Numbered from the stretch's first letter, positions 1-9,572 are shown. The stretch is 64,000 bases of DNA from Porticoccus sp965660005 (GCF_965660005.1 NZ_CBFHYF010000001.1:1-64000); one strand, 5' to 3'. Translations and numbers: made by a program. Notes: generated by a model not told the origin, from the sequence alone.

Positions 1-225
1 GAAAACGTAATCACGAACATACTCCTCGCGAAGGTCATCCACATAGATTTCCTTCACACCCAATGCCGCCGCCTTGGCGCGGGCCGGCTCAACTTCCTCA
101 CCCTGACCGATATCTGCGGTAAAGGTGACAACCTCGCAGCGATAGGTTTCCTGTAGCCACTTGACAATAACCGAGGTATCCAACCCCCCCGAATAGGCTA
201 AGACAACTTTTTTAATGTCGGACAC
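1..225 (-). CDS. argG: argininosuccinate synthase, N-terminal part (cut by window edge)
   Basis: Joins citrulline and aspartate, using ATP, to give argininosuccinate in the cytoplasmic arginine pathway. The 75 visible codons begin with a GTG; AGGAG lies 7 nt upstream of it, and the overlapping ATG is in a different frame. The N-type ATP pyrophosphatase loop AYSGGLDTS follows within the first 20 residues, and the ADIGQGEEVEPAR segment is typical of ArgG. The rest lies left of position 1. It is divergent from pyrC; the roughly 225 bp between them must hold both promoters, but no strong boxes are obvious. argD and argF, from the same pathway, are 8 kb away. Confidence 0.95.
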   Translation of the reverse strand, partial: MSDIKKVVLAYSGGLDTSVIVKWLQETYRCEVVTFTADIGQGEEVEPARAKAAALGVKEIYVDDLREEYVRDYVF

Positions 226-452
226 GACATGACTCCTGATTGGTATTTTGTGGGATAAAAGTGCGGGCTATTCTAATCGTTAAACAGACAGTTTCACAGT
301 AAGCAGGGAACGCTGCCGGACCGCTCTGACGATCGATCAATGCGCAAAATCCTTTGACTGACAAAGGACTCACCACGTTTCCTCTGTTAAGCCAGCAACG
401 ATTCCGGTAGCATGGATTCACTCAATAACCACCCGCAGCAACCAACTTGACC

Positions 453-1484
453 ATGACCCGATTAACTATCACCCGGCCCGATGATTGGCACCTGCACCTG
501 CGTGACGACCAGTTACTTGCCTATACCGTGCCGGATGCCGCGCGATATTTTGGGCGCGCCATCGTCATGCCGAACCTGCTCCCACCAGTCCTCAATACCG
601 TTCAGGCACTTGCCTACAGAGAGCGAATTCTGGCCCGCCGTCCAGTGGACAGCAAATGGCAACCTCTAATGGTGCTCTATTTGACGGACAATACCGATCC
701 AGCCGAAATAGAACGTGCTGTAGCGTCGGGACAGGTGGTGGCCTGCAAGTATTATCCCGCCGGCGCGACCACCAATTCGGATTCCGGCGTAACCAGGCTC
801 AACAATATCTATCCCGTTCTGGCGCGTATGGAGCAGTGTGGAATGCCCCTATTGCTGCATGGCGAGGTCACGGATACTGAGGTGGATATTTTTGATCGGG
901 AAGCGGTGTTTATTGATCATCATCTAACCCGTCTGGTCAGTGATTTCCCCGCCCTGAAAATCGTACTCGAACACATCACGACCTCTGAAGGTGTGGAATT
1001 TGTGGCCGGGGCCGGCCCTGATGTCGCCGCCACCATTACGCCACAACACCTACTGTTCAACCGGAATCAACTGCTCGCCGGAGGTGTCAGGCCCCACTAC
1101 TACTGCCTGCCGATACTCAAGCGACAACATCATCAAGAGGCCTTGATTGCGGCCGCTACCAGCGGCAACCCCAAGTTTTTTCTGGGTACGGACTCTGCAC
1201 CCCACAGCACCCATCGAAAGGAAACTGCCTGCGGCTGTGCCGGTTGTTACTCCAACCATGCCGCTATTGAACTTTATGCCGAAGTCTTTGATGAGGCCGG
1301 TGCGCTGGACAAGCTGGAAGGATTTGCCAGTTTCTTCGGCGCAGACTTCTATGGCATGCCACGCAACACCGACACCATCACGTTACATTTTTCGCCCTGG
1401 CAAACCCCGGCCTACTTGCCCTTTGGCAGCGACACCCTCACACCGTTGGGTGCCGGGGAAACCAGACAATGGAGTGTTGAATAA
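453..1484 (+). CDS. pyrC: dihydroorotase, class II
   Basis: Reversibly cyclises N-carbamoyl-aspartate to dihydroorotate, the third step of de novo pyrimidine synthesis. It has 343 residues, the usual length for the E. coli-like monofunctional class. The metal-binding HxH is at H13/H15 (DDWHLHLRD), the lysine expected to be carboxylated is in CKYYPAGATTNS, and further conserved blocks are LLLHGEVTD and GTDSAPH near the C-terminus. A TTG six bases upstream is in frame, but ATG at 453 is preferred. rnt starts 2 nt after the stop, so the two are very probably co-transcribed, as in Pseudomonas. Confidence 0.95.
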   Translation: MTRLTITRPDDWHLHLRDDQLLAYTVPDAARYFGRAIVMPNLLPPVLNTVQALAYRERILARRPVDSKWQPLMVLYLTDNTDPAEIERAVASGQVVACKYYPAGATTNSDSGVTRLNNIYPVLARMEQCGMPLLLHGEVTDTEVDIFDREAVFIDHHLTRLVSDFPALKIVLEHITTSEGVEFVAGAGPDVAATITPQHLLFNRNQLLAGGVRPHYYCLPILKRQHHQEALIAAATSGNPKFFLGTDSAPHSTHRKETACGCAGCYSNHAAIELYAEVFDEAGALDKLEGFASFFGADFYGMPRNTDTITLHFSPWQTPAYLPFGSDTLTPLGAGETRQWSVE

Positions 1485-1486
1485 TC

Positions 1487-2101
1487 ATGCATCCGCCTAT
1501 TTCGGATCGCTTCAGAGGCTTTCTTCCCGTCGTTATCGATGTCGAGACCGGTGGATTCAACGCTGCCACGGATGCTTTACTGGAGGTAGCTGCTGTCACA
1601 CTGACCATGGATGAAGATGGCATCCTCATGCCCAGTGAAACCATCTATCATGCGGTGATCCCATTTGAGGGAGCCAATGTCGAAAAAGCCGCGCTGGATT
1701 TTACCGGCATTGATATAGATGACCCCTACCGGATGGCGCTGGAAGAAAATGAAGCCATGAGAGCTCTGTTTCAGCCAATTCGCAATGCAGTAAAGGAGGC
1801 ACACTGCAGCCGCGCGGTCATGGTGGCACACAATGCCCATTTTGATCTGGGATTCGTCAATGCCGCGGTTGAAAGAAACGGCATCAAGCGCAACCCCTTC
1901 CACCCATTTTCCTGCTTTGACACTGCCACCCTGGCCGGACTTGCCTACGGCCAAACAGTACTGGCACGGGCCTGTGAAGCGGCAGAAATCGAGTTCAGCA
2001 ATGGCAAGGCCCACTCTGCTGCCTATGATGCCGAAAAGACGGCCGAACTGTTCTGTGGTATTGTCAATCGCTGGAAAGATCTTGGCGGGTGGTATAAATA
2101 A
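1487..2101 (+). CDS. rnt: ribonuclease T
   Basis: A 3'-5' exoribonuclease of the DEDDh family that trims the CCA end of tRNA and matures other stable RNAs as a dimer. The 204 residues carry ExoI (VIDVETGG, D18 and E20), ExoII (HNAHFDLGF) and ExoIII with the catalytic histidine (HSAAYDAEKT). Length and motif spacing match E. coli and Pseudomonas RNase T. It starts 2 nt after pyrC. No separate promoter is visible. Confidence 0.95.
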   Translation: MHPPISDRFRGFLPVVIDVETGGFNAATDALLEVAAVTLTMDEDGILMPSETIYHAVIPFEGANVEKAALDFTGIDIDDPYRMALEENEAMRALFQPIRNAVKEAHCSRAVMVAHNAHFDLGFVNAAVERNGIKRNPFHPFSCFDTATLAGLAYGQTVLARACEAAEIEFSNGKAHSAAYDAEKTAELFCGIVNRWKDLGGWYK

Positions 2102-2180
2102 ACCAGTAAACCGGGTAGGCAGCGTGTTCTAAATGCCATCCGTTCAAAGTCATCACAAACACTATCAAGGAACAATCATC

Positions 2181-2498
2181 ATGAGCAGCAAAATTAGCGG
2201 TAAAACCAAGGCAATTATCGCGCACATTACTTTGATCGGCTGGATCATTGCGCTGGTGCTCAACATGCAGAAGCGCGACAGCTATACATCATTCTATATA
2301 CGCCAGTATCTCGGCATCATGATTTGCGGATTGGTGGGCAACCTGGTGTTCAGCATGATTCACAATTCCCTGGTGATGATCTGGGCGATACTGATACTGG
2401 TAGCTTGGGTAATCAGTCTCGTTGGCGCCATTACCGACAAGGAGACCGAGATTCCCTATCTGGGCCGCTACTTTCAGGACTGGTTCAAGGGCCTTTAA
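2181..2498 (+). CDS. small multi-pass membrane protein (Tic20/DUF4870-like)
   Basis: This 105-residue protein of unknown function has about three hydrophobic segments: roughly residues 12-29, 40-62 and 64-83. The charged C-terminus reads ITDKETEIPYLGRYF. The pattern recalls the DUF4870/Tic20-like small membrane proteins, but I assign no function. ATG at 2181 is chosen because AAGGA lies about 11 nt upstream; a longer in-frame start at 2133 has no support. It lies downstream of rnt on the same strand and faces the ferredoxin gene. Confidence 0.65.
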   Translation: MSSKISGKTKAIIAHITLIGWIIALVLNMQKRDSYTSFYIRQYLGIMICGLVGNLVFSMIHNSLVMIWAILILVAWVISLVGAITDKETEIPYLGRYFQDWFKGL

Positions 2499-2571
2499 AT
2501 CAGAACTCTGGGTATAGAACCCCGAGGATAGCGCCCGGACATGCCGCCTGGCGCTGGGGGAACAGCCCAAT

Positions 2572-2892
2572 CTAATACTGGGAAGCCGGCAATCTCACCA
2601 CCAGGCCATCGAGGTCAGCTGTGACTTTGATCTGACAACTCAGGCGACTGGTGGGCTCCGGGGCCGGCACCATCTCAAGCATCAGACGCTCGCTGCCCTC
2701 GGGTGGCCCGACTTTATCAAACCAGTCCTCATCGACATAACAATGACAGGTGGCACAACTGCAAACACCCCCGCATTCACCAAGAATGCCGTCAATCATG
2801 TTATCGACGGCACCCTGCATCACGGATTGCCCCACTGACACCTCCGCTTCATATTCTGCACCATTGGCTTCAACGTAATGAATTATCGGCAT
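2572..2892 (-). CDS. [2Fe-2S] ferredoxin, adrenodoxin/putidaredoxin type
   Basis: A soluble one-electron carrier of 106 residues. The cluster ligands fit C-x5-C-x2-C in CGGVCSCATCHC plus a distal cysteine in LSCQIK. Two extra cysteines sit inside the first motif, which is uncommon. The family normally shuttles electrons from an FAD reductase to a cytochrome P450 or similar oxygenase. The reductase gene ends 32 bp upstream on the same strand, so the two form a redox operon. ATG at 2892 is preferred over an upstream in-frame start because the family begins with the MPIIHYVE-type strand. Confidence 0.9.
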   Translation of the reverse strand: MPIIHYVEANGAEYEAEVSVGQSVMQGAVDNMIDGILGECGGVCSCATCHCYVDEDWFDKVGPPEGSERLMLEMVPAPEPTSRLSCQIKVTADLDGLVVRLPASQY

Positions 2893-2924
2893 ATAACAAC
2901 CTCTGCTTAACCTATTGTGGCGGT

Positions 2925-4148
2925 TCAATCCAGCCAGCTTTTTGGATCAATGGTTTCATCAACCAACGCCACAGGATCCACTGCAAGCGCTCTCACCAAC
3001 AATTGCCTGGCAACCATAAACTCTTTTGGCCGATTGATACAGTCTGCCGCCAGAAGCCGACCAGCACGGAGATACCAGACAACAAAGCCTTTCTGCCGGT
3101 CTTGAGCACCCCGCACAACCACCTGGTCATAGCCCTCGCTCAGACCGGCAATCTGCAACTTCAACTCATATTGGTCAGACCAGAACCAGGGATAACTCTG
3201 GTAGGGGACAAGCCGGTTGCAGAGCACCCCTGCCGCTGTTTTTGCCTGTTCGACCGCATTGGGAACGGACTCCAGACGCACACGGCGTCCCAGCAGGCCG
3301 TTCGGGTGATTGGTGCAATCACCAGCGGCAACAATATCCGGGTCAGATGTCCGGGCAAACTGATCAACCAGAATGCCATCATTTACCACCAGGCCACAGG
3401 CCTCAGCCAACTCGACATTCGGGATAACACCGACACCGACAATAATCAGGTCTGCGTGAAAACGACTGCCATCAGTGCAACTCACCCGTTTGGCACCGCC
3501 ATGATTATTTTCTATGGCAAGCACCTCAATACCGGTGCGGATATCCACTCCCTGCTCCCGATGCACCCCACTATAAAAATCGGACACTTCCGGGGCACAA
3601 ACTCTGGCGAGAATACGCGTCTGCAGCTCGAGCAGCGTTACCTTCATCCCCAGACCACGCAGTATGGCAGCCGTCTCAAGACCGACATAACCACCGCCAA
3701 TGATAACGGCGCTTTTACCCGGTGAAATATTGGCACGAATCCCGTCCACATCGGCAAGGGTTCGCAGGTAAAAAACCCCGGGGCTGTCAACTCCCCGGAT
3801 ATTGGCAGGCCTGGCACGCGCACCGGTACAAAGTGCCAGCTTGTGATAGTTCATCTGTTGGCCATCATCCAGCACGACAACTTTTGTCGCCCGGTCAATA
3901 CTCATAACACGGCGCCCGGTCAACAAATCGATACCGTGACTGGAATAAGCTGCAGCTGGGCGAATCAGAATATTTTCAAGCGTTCTCTCACCGGCAAGGT
4001 AATCCTTCGAAAGTGGCGGACGTTGATAGGGGGCATGCGGCTCTTCACCTATCAGTAAAATATCACCCGTCCATCCCTGCTGACGAAGGGACGACGCAAG
4101 TTGTGCCGCAGCGTGGCCGGTACCGACAATAATCATACGCGGATTCAT
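2925..4148 (-). CDS. FAD-dependent ferredoxin reductase (putidaredoxin/rhodocoxin reductase type)
   Basis: Transfers electrons from NAD(P)H through FAD to a [2Fe-2S] ferredoxin. About 407 residues hold an N-terminal FAD-binding site (IIVGTGHAAAQ), a central NAD(P) site (IIGGGYVGLETA), the second FAD motif (VAAGDCTNHP) and a C-terminal reductase domain beginning near YPWFWSDQYELKLQ. The AGGGTGGA ribosome site fits ATG 4148 better than ATG 4154. Its ferredoxin follows directly. No P450 or Rieske oxygenase lies nearby, so the terminal acceptor is not in this window. Confidence 0.9.
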   Translation of the reverse strand: MNPRMIIVGTGHAAAQLASSLRQQGWTGDILLIGEEPHAPYQRPPLSKDYLAGERTLENILIRPAAAYSSHGIDLLTGRRVMSIDRATKVVVLDDGQQMNYHKLALCTGARARPANIRGVDSPGVFYLRTLADVDGIRANISPGKSAVIIGGGYVGLETAAILRGLGMKVTLLELQTRILARVCAPEVSDFYSGVHREQGVDIRTGIEVLAIENNHGGAKRVSCTDGSRFHADLIIVGVGVIPNVELAEACGLVVNDGILVDQFARTSDPDIVAAGDCTNHPNGLLGRRVRLESVPNAVEQAKTAAGVLCNRLVPYQSYPWFWSDQYELKLQIAGLSEGYDQVVVRGAQDRQKGFVVWYLRAGRLLAADCINRPKEFMVARQLLVRALAVDPVALVDETIDPKSWLD

Positions 4149-4414
4149 TGGCATTCCACCCTGATCAAAAATTAATTATCCCCTGCTCAGAAACAGGATC
4201 AACGAGTCAGACCCATGAATATCAGCCCGCCATAAAACAAATGGTCCATCATATTAACAAGCGGTAACAATGAATATCCGGGTTGGCAGACAAAACGGCA
4301 TAAAGCGATTATTACGCGTGGCAATTCTGTCTCGCATAGCGTTAGAATAACTGCCCTGTCGAACACCCCTCGTCCGCCTCTGTGCTAGCAGACATATTAT
4401 TAACCGAGAAAAAA

Positions 4415-6685
4415 ATGGCTGATTCATTCAAAGAAAGTGCTCTGCGTTACCATACCCACCCGGTTCCGGGAAAAATCGAAATCCGTCCCACCAAACCGCT
4501 GGCCAACAAGCGTGACCTTTCTCAGGCATACTCGCCCGGCGTAGCCTATGCCTGCGGGGCTATTGTAAAAAACCCCACGGAAGTTGCCAATGTCACAGCC
4601 CGGGGCAATCTGGTAGCCGTGATTACCAATGGCACCGCCGTGCTGGGGCTCGGCGACATCGGTCCGCTGGCCGCCAAACCCGTCATGGAAGGCAAGGCAG
4701 TACTGTTCAAAAAATTTGCCAATATCGACGTATTTGATATTGAAATCGATGAAACCGATGTCGACAAACTGGTTCATACCATTGCCTCGCTGGAACCCAC
4801 TTTTGGCGGTATCAACCTGGAGGATATCAAGGCACCCGAGTGTTTCCTGGTGGAACGCAAACTCAGGGAACGCATGAAAATCCCGGTTTTCCACGATGAC
4901 CAACACGGCACGGCGATTGTGTCTGCCGCTGCGGTCTACAACGGACTGAGAATCGTCAACAAGAACATTGAAGACATCAAACTGGTGGTAACCGGTGCTG
5001 GCGCAGCCAGTATTGCCTGCGTGGATCTGCTGGTCAGCATTGGCCTGCAAAAAGTCAATATCCGCATGATCGATCGCAACGGCGTTATCTACAAAGGCCG
5101 GACAGAAGGCATGAACCCCTGGAAAGAAAGCTATGCGGTGGATACTGAAGACCGCACACTGGACGATGCCATCGACGGTGCCGATCTGTTCCTGGGCCTA
5201 TCGGGCCCCGGCATTCTGAAAGTCGATATGGTCAAAAAAATGGCACCCAATCCATTGATTCTGGCCATGTCCAACCCCACCCCGGAAATCATGCCGGAAA
5301 TCGCCAAAGCCGCCCGCCCGGATGCCATTCTGGCCACCGGTCGCTCCGACTATCCAAATCAGGTCAACAACGTTCTCTGCTTCCCGTTTATTTTCCGTGG
5401 CGCCCTCGACTGTGGTGCCACGGTCATCAATGACGCCATGAAGCAGGCCTGCGTAAAAGCCATTGCCGATCTGGTTCACCTCGAACCATCGGAGGCCGTG
5501 GCGGAAGCCTATGCCGGTGAAGTGCTGAAATTCGGACCAGAGTATCTGATTCCGAAACCCTTTGATCCGCGTCTGATCGAGGAAGTCCCCCTGGCGGTGG
5601 TAAAAGCCGCAATGGAAAGCGGTGTTGCCACCCGACCCATTGAGGACCTGGAGGCCTACCGCAACAAACTCCACTCCTATGTGAGCCGCAGCCGCCTGTT
5701 CATGCAACCGATGATCGAACAGGCACGTCGTCACCCATCCCGCATTGCCTACGCCGAAGGAGAAAATGACGACGTGCTTCGCGCCATGCAGGGCATCGTC
5801 GATGAGAAGGTTGCCAGGCCGATTCTGATCGGTCGTCCCGCCGTGATCGAGCGAAAAATTCTGGAAATGGGGCTGCGCATTAAAATCGGCACCGACATCG
5901 AGATTTTCAACCCGGAAGAAGGTGATCACCACCAGAATTACTGGCAGTTCTATCACCAGCGCGTGGGCCGAGACGGCGTGTCCGTGGAAGCAGCCCAAAA
6001 CACAGTGCACACCAACAACACAGCATTGGCAGCCATTATGGTCGCTCTGGGTGATGCCGACGGACTGATATGCGGCAAAGTCGGTCGTTTTGACAAGCAC
6101 CTGAAAGACATCCGCAGCATCCTGCCACAAAGCAGCACCACCGAGATGTCATCGGTCTGCGTACTGCTGATGGAGGATGGCCCACTGTTTCTTGCTGACC
6201 CATTCGTCAATGTAGACCCCACAGAAGAACAGGTCGTCGCTACCGCGCTGAACACCATCAACTTCGTAAAAAGTTTTGGGATAGAGCCCAAGGTGGCGCT
6301 GCTCTCGCACTCCAACTTTGGCACCTACGACGACCATTCTGCCCACAAGATGAAGCGGGCCGCCGAGCAGTTGCGCAATCAATTACCCGATGTCGAAATT
6401 GAGGGCGAAATGCACGCCATGTCTGCCATGAACGAGACCCTGCGCGGCAAAACCTACCAGAATGCCAATCTTCAAGGTCGCGCCAATGTATTGATCATGC
6501 CCAACATGGATGCCGCCAGCATCACCCTGGGCCTGCTGCGCTCACTGACCAATGCCCGGTTGGTTGGTCCCTTCCTGTTCGGCTTCGACAAACCGGCCCA
6601 TATTCTGATTCCGTCTGTTTCCGGACGAGGTATCCTGAATATGACCGCGTTGATAGGGGCGGACATCACCTCAAAAGTAGAATGA
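4415..6685 (+). CDS. maeB: NADP-dependent malic enzyme with C-terminal phosphotransacetylase domain
   Basis: Decarboxylates malate to pyruvate with reduction of NADP, feeding NADPH and pyruvate/acetyl-CoA metabolism. It has 756 residues, the normal size of the hybrid MaeB class. The malic enzyme part covers about residues 1-430, with YSPGVAYAC near the start, VFHDDQHGTAI and the nucleotide-binding VVTGAGAASIACVD. The phosphotransacetylase-like part covers about 440-756; in this family it is usually regulatory. ATG 4415 is chosen over a GTG 33 nt upstream. A strong terminator follows. Transcription is monocistronic by position. Confidence 0.95.
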   Translation: MADSFKESALRYHTHPVPGKIEIRPTKPLANKRDLSQAYSPGVAYACGAIVKNPTEVANVTARGNLVAVITNGTAVLGLGDIGPLAAKPVMEGKAVLFKKFANIDVFDIEIDETDVDKLVHTIASLEPTFGGINLEDIKAPECFLVERKLRERMKIPVFHDDQHGTAIVSAAAVYNGLRIVNKNIEDIKLVVTGAGAASIACVDLLVSIGLQKVNIRMIDRNGVIYKGRTEGMNPWKESYAVDTEDRTLDDAIDGADLFLGLSGPGILKVDMVKKMAPNPLILAMSNPTPEIMPEIAKAARPDAILATGRSDYPNQVNNVLCFPFIFRGALDCGATVINDAMKQACVKAIADLVHLEPSEAVAEAYAGEVLKFGPEYLIPKPFDPRLIEEVPLAVVKAAMESGVATRPIEDLEAYRNKLHSYVSRSRLFMQPMIEQARRHPSRIAYAEGENDDVLRAMQGIVDEKVARPILIGRPAVIERKILEMGLRIKIGTDIEIFNPEEGDHHQNYWQFYHQRVGRDGVSVEAAQNTVHTNNTALAAIMVALGDADGLICGKVGRFDKHLKDIRSILPQSSTTEMSSVCVLLMEDGPLFLADPFVNVDPTEEQVVATALNTINFVKSFGIEPKVALLSHSNFGTYDDHSAHKMKRAAEQLRNQLPDVEIEGEMHAMSAMNETLRGKTYQNANLQGRANVLIMPNMDAASITLGLLRSLTNARLVGPFLFGFDKPAHILIPSVSGRGILNMTALIGADITSKVE

Positions 6686-6700
6686 GGAATAATTCACCAT

Positions 6701-6729
6701 AAAAAACGCGGCAGAAGCCGCGTTTTTTA
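6701..6729 (+). terminator. Rho-independent terminator after maeB
   Basis: A perfect 7-bp GC-rich stem (ACGCGGC/GCCGCGT) with an AGAA loop is flanked by A6 and T6. It ends maeB on the plus strand; because both flanks are A/T runs it could also stop slyX transcripts from the other side. Confidence 0.9.
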
Positions 6730-6757
6730 TGGTTGTAACGGAATAGACCCGCACAAC

Positions 6758-6964
6758 CTAGTAATGCGGCGGTTTTTCTTCCCCACCTTCTTCGTCCGGC
6801 AACTTGGCGGCAATCTCACCGAGTTGCGCACGCAACGCTTCAGCGCGGGCAGTCAACCGGTCGATCTGACCCTGCTGCCGATAAACTACATCATTCAACT
6901 GCTGTAGAGTATCTTCCTGAAAGGTCAGTCGGGTTTCGATATCCACCAAACGATCTTCATTCAT
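6758..6964 (-). CDS. slyX: SlyX family protein
   Basis: A 68-residue, highly charged coiled-coil protein with heptad-like runs (RLVDIETRLTFQEDTLQQL) and the C-terminal KPPHY typical of SlyX. Its biochemical role is not established. It lies between the maeB terminator and the peroxiredoxin terminator, so it is probably transcribed alone. Confidence 0.9.
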   Translation of the reverse strand: MNEDRLVDIETRLTFQEDTLQQLNDVVYRQQGQIDRLTARAEALRAQLGEIAAKLPDEEGGEEKPPHY

Positions 6965-6996
6965 TGCCCATACCCCTCAAGTATCGAATGGGCCAC

Positions 6997-7031
6997 AAAA
7001 AAACCGCAGAAGAAGCCTTCTGCGGTTTTTT
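6997..7031 (-). terminator. Rho-independent terminator after the peroxiredoxin gene
   Basis: A CCGCAGAAG/CTTCTGCGG stem with a 4-nt loop. On the minus strand it is followed by a T6 run, 20 nt past the peroxiredoxin stop. It separates that gene from slyX. Confidence 0.9.
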
Positions 7032-7050
7032 CCAAAGACAAATCTGAGTA

Positions 7051-7656
7051 TCAGAGTTTGCTTGAGTTCTCTGCAAGATAGGAAGCCACACCAGTGGGAG
7101 AAGCATCCATACCCTTGTCACCCTCTTTCCAGCCGGCGGGACAAACTTCCCCATGTTTCTGGTGGAAAGACAGCGCATCAACAATACGCAGCATTTCATC
7201 AATATCACGACCCAGCGGGAGGTCATTGACGATCTGATGACGAACAACACCATCTTCATCGATAAGGAAAGAGCCACGGAAGGCAACACCAGCCTCATCG
7301 AATTCAACATCATAGGCCCGACAGATTTCGTGCTTGACGTCGGCTACCAGCGGGTATTTAACCTGGCCGATCCCACCTGCGTTAACGGGTGTGTTTCTCC
7401 AGGCATTGTGGGTAAATACCGAGTCAATGGACACACCAATGACTTGCACGCCACGTTTTTTGAATTCATCAAGGCGGTGATCAAATGCAATCAGCTCTGA
7501 TGGACAGACAAAGGTAAAATCCAGAGGATAGAAAAAAACGACCGCCTTTTTTCCCTTGATGTTGTCTGACAGCGTAAATGCATCAACAATTTCACCGTTA
7601 CCCAGTACTGCACCAGCCGTAAAATCCGGTGCTGCTTTACCTACTAATACTCCCAT
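7051..7656 (-). CDS. typical 2-Cys peroxiredoxin (AhpC/TSA family)
   Basis: Reduces hydrogen peroxide and organic peroxides in the cytoplasm. The 201 residues contain the peroxidatic cysteine C51 in FTFVCPSE and the resolving cysteine C172 in GEVCPAGW, so the protein should work as a dimer with an intersubunit disulfide. It matches the peroxiredoxin encoded near rnt in Pseudomonas. It is flanked by its own terminator and by grxD upstream, separated by 160 bp of AT-rich sequence that probably carries its promoter. The paralogue lsfA (1-Cys) is excluded by the second cysteine. Confidence 0.93.
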   Translation of the reverse strand: MGVLVGKAAPDFTAGAVLGNGEIVDAFTLSDNIKGKKAVVFFYPLDFTFVCPSELIAFDHRLDEFKKRGVQVIGVSIDSVFTHNAWRNTPVNAGGIGQVKYPLVADVKHEICRAYDVEFDEAGVAFRGSFLIDEDGVVRHQIVNDLPLGRDIDEMLRIVDALSFHQKHGEVCPAGWKEGDKGMDASPTGVASYLAENSSKL

Positions 7657-7818
7657 AATCTAGCTCCTTTAATGGTCTGTTTTTCTGAAGGAAAATAAGG
7701 GCCAGCTGTTGTAGCCCATGCTCGAAATCCTGAACTCAATCTTACACAATCAGCTTTCTGTGTCTCATTGTAATTAGCTATAACTACCATAAGCCCAGTT
7801 TAACAACGGAACTAACGC

Positions 7819-8145
7819 TTACTCGGCAGCTTTCTGCGCAGCTTCTTTGACCAGCGGTGCCAACTCGCCTTTCTGGTGCATGTCTGCAATGATGTCACAA
7901 CCACCAATCAGCTCGCCATTAACCCACAACTGCGGAAATGTAGGCCAGTTGGCATATTTTGGCAGATTAGCACGAATATCCGGATTTTCCAGAATATCAA
8001 CATAGGCGAAGCGCTCACCACAGGCCATTAATGCTTCGACTGTACGGGCGGAAAACCCACACTGGGGCTGATTGGGGGAGCCTTTCATATAGAGAATAAC
8101 AGGGTTCCCTTCCACCTGCTCACGAATGGTTTCCATAATATCCAT
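7819..8145 (-). CDS. grxD: monothiol glutaredoxin Grx4
   Basis: A CGFS-type glutaredoxin (C29 in QCGFSART) that binds and transfers [2Fe-2S] clusters with glutathione, often together with BolA. It has 108 residues, with glutathione-contact segments WPTFPQLWVNGELIGGCD. Conserved synteny with the arginine and peroxiredoxin genes supports the call. It diverges from argD; about 250 bp separates them. Confidence 0.96.
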   Translation of the reverse strand: MDIMETIREQVEGNPVILYMKGSPNQPQCGFSARTVEALMACGERFAYVDILENPDIRANLPKYANWPTFPQLWVNGELIGGCDIIADMHQKGELAPLVKEAAQKAAE

Positions 8146-8396
8146 TGATATAAACCTCTGACTGAAATTGGAGCAATAAAGAATAGCTGACTATTACAGT
8201 CAACTATTTTACTCCACTGCCAACCAATCTAAAACCACCTGCCTGAAAAAATATTTCGGACCAGTTAATCCGCACACCCTCACACACCGTAAAGATCGTC
8301 AGGAGCAGATCGTTGCGAACCCGTCAAAACCGCTATAATATGCCTGCTCCTGGGCAGCGCAACTCGCGTCTGCCTTTTTTCGTTTTGGAAGAGGCC

Positions 8397-9566
8397 ATGA
8401 CCAGCGACGCATTGATGAACAATTACGGTGCCAGAAAAATCACCCTGACTAGAGGTCAGGGAACCTGGGTATGGGATGACCGGGACCATCGTTATCTGGA
8501 TGCCATTTCCGGCATCGCCGTCTGCGGACTGGGTCACTCGCACCCGGCCGTGACCAAGGCCATCACGGAGCAGGCAGCCACACTACTTCATTGCTCAAAC
8601 CTCTACAACATACCTGTACAGGAAGCGCTGGCCGAACAATTGCGTAACATATCCGGCCTGAGCAAACTTTTTTTTTGCAATTCCGGCGCCGAGGCCAATG
8701 AAGCCGCCATCAAGCTGGCGCGTCTATTTGGCCACAGCAAAGGGGTAGATCAGCCCGCTATTATTGTCATGGAAAACGCCTTTCACGGCCGCACCATGGC
8801 GACACTTTCTGCCACCGGCAATCGCAAGGTGCAGGCGGGTTTTGAACCGCTGGTGGGTGGTTTTGTCCGGGCACCCTTTAACGATCTGCAATCGCTACAC
8901 ACCATCGCCAAGAATAATCGCAATATTGTGGCTATTCTGGTTGAGCCGATTCAGGGGGAAGGTGGTATACGAATTCCTGCAGCAGACTATCTGCCGGGAC
9001 TGCGGGAAATATGTGATCAAAATGACTGGCTGCTGATGCTGGACGAGATCCAGACCGGTAATGGACGGACCGGATGCTACTTTAACTACCAGCATTTCAA
9101 CCTGTTGCCAGACGTTGTGACGACGGCCAAGGGGCTGGGCAATGGAGTGCCCATTGGCGCTTGCCTGACGGGAAACAAGGCAGCTGATCTGATGCAACCC
9201 GGCAGTCATGGTACTACCTTCGGCGGCAATCCGCTGGCATGTGCAGCGGCGCTGGCCACTGTCAGCACCATTCTGGATCAGAATCTGTGCCAGCGAGCTA
9301 CTACCATGGGCGACTATATAAAGCAGCGTCTCACCGAGCGCCTTGCCGGGCACTCCGGAGTCGTTGAAGTACGGGGCCAGGGACTCATGCTGGCCATTGA
9401 GATGAGCGAACCCTGCTCTGAAATGGTGACAAAGGCCGCCGCCAACGGTCTGCTGATCAATGTTACGGCCCAGTCCGTCGTCAGACTGCTGCCAACACTG
9501 ACCATCAGTGAAGACGAAGCAGATCAACTCGTTCAGATACTGGGTGAACTGATTACCCGGGGGTAA
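8397..9566 (+). CDS. argD: acetylornithine aminotransferase
   Basis: A PLP-dependent class III aminotransferase of 389 residues that converts N-acetylglutamate semialdehyde to N-acetylornithine; it may also serve as succinyldiaminopimelate aminotransferase. Motifs seen are FCNSGAEANEAAIKLAR, AFHGRTMATLSATG, the LMLDEIQTGNGRTG aspartate region and the PLP lysine in TTAKGLGNGVPIGA. ATG 8397 follows GGAAGAGGCC; the ORF could extend upstream but the extension lacks family similarity. argF begins 6 nt after the stop, making a two-gene arginine operon. Confidence 0.95.
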   Translation: MTSDALMNNYGARKITLTRGQGTWVWDDRDHRYLDAISGIAVCGLGHSHPAVTKAITEQAATLLHCSNLYNIPVQEALAEQLRNISGLSKLFFCNSGAEANEAAIKLARLFGHSKGVDQPAIIVMENAFHGRTMATLSATGNRKVQAGFEPLVGGFVRAPFNDLQSLHTIAKNNRNIVAILVEPIQGEGGIRIPAADYLPGLREICDQNDWLLMLDEIQTGNGRTGCYFNYQHFNLLPDVVTTAKGLGNGVPIGACLTGNKAADLMQPGSHGTTFGGNPLACAAALATVSTILDQNLCQRATTMGDYIKQRLTERLAGHSGVVEVRGQGLMLAIEMSEPCSEMVTKAAANGLLINVTAQSVVRLLPTLTISEDEADQLVQILGELITRG

Positions 9567-9572
9567 CCAAGC

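Noticed and set aside
4424..5050. Long antisense frames over maeB, fadE, argD and the RND adaptor
   Set aside because: Typical mirror frames of GC-biased coding sequence; no domains, no ribosome sites.
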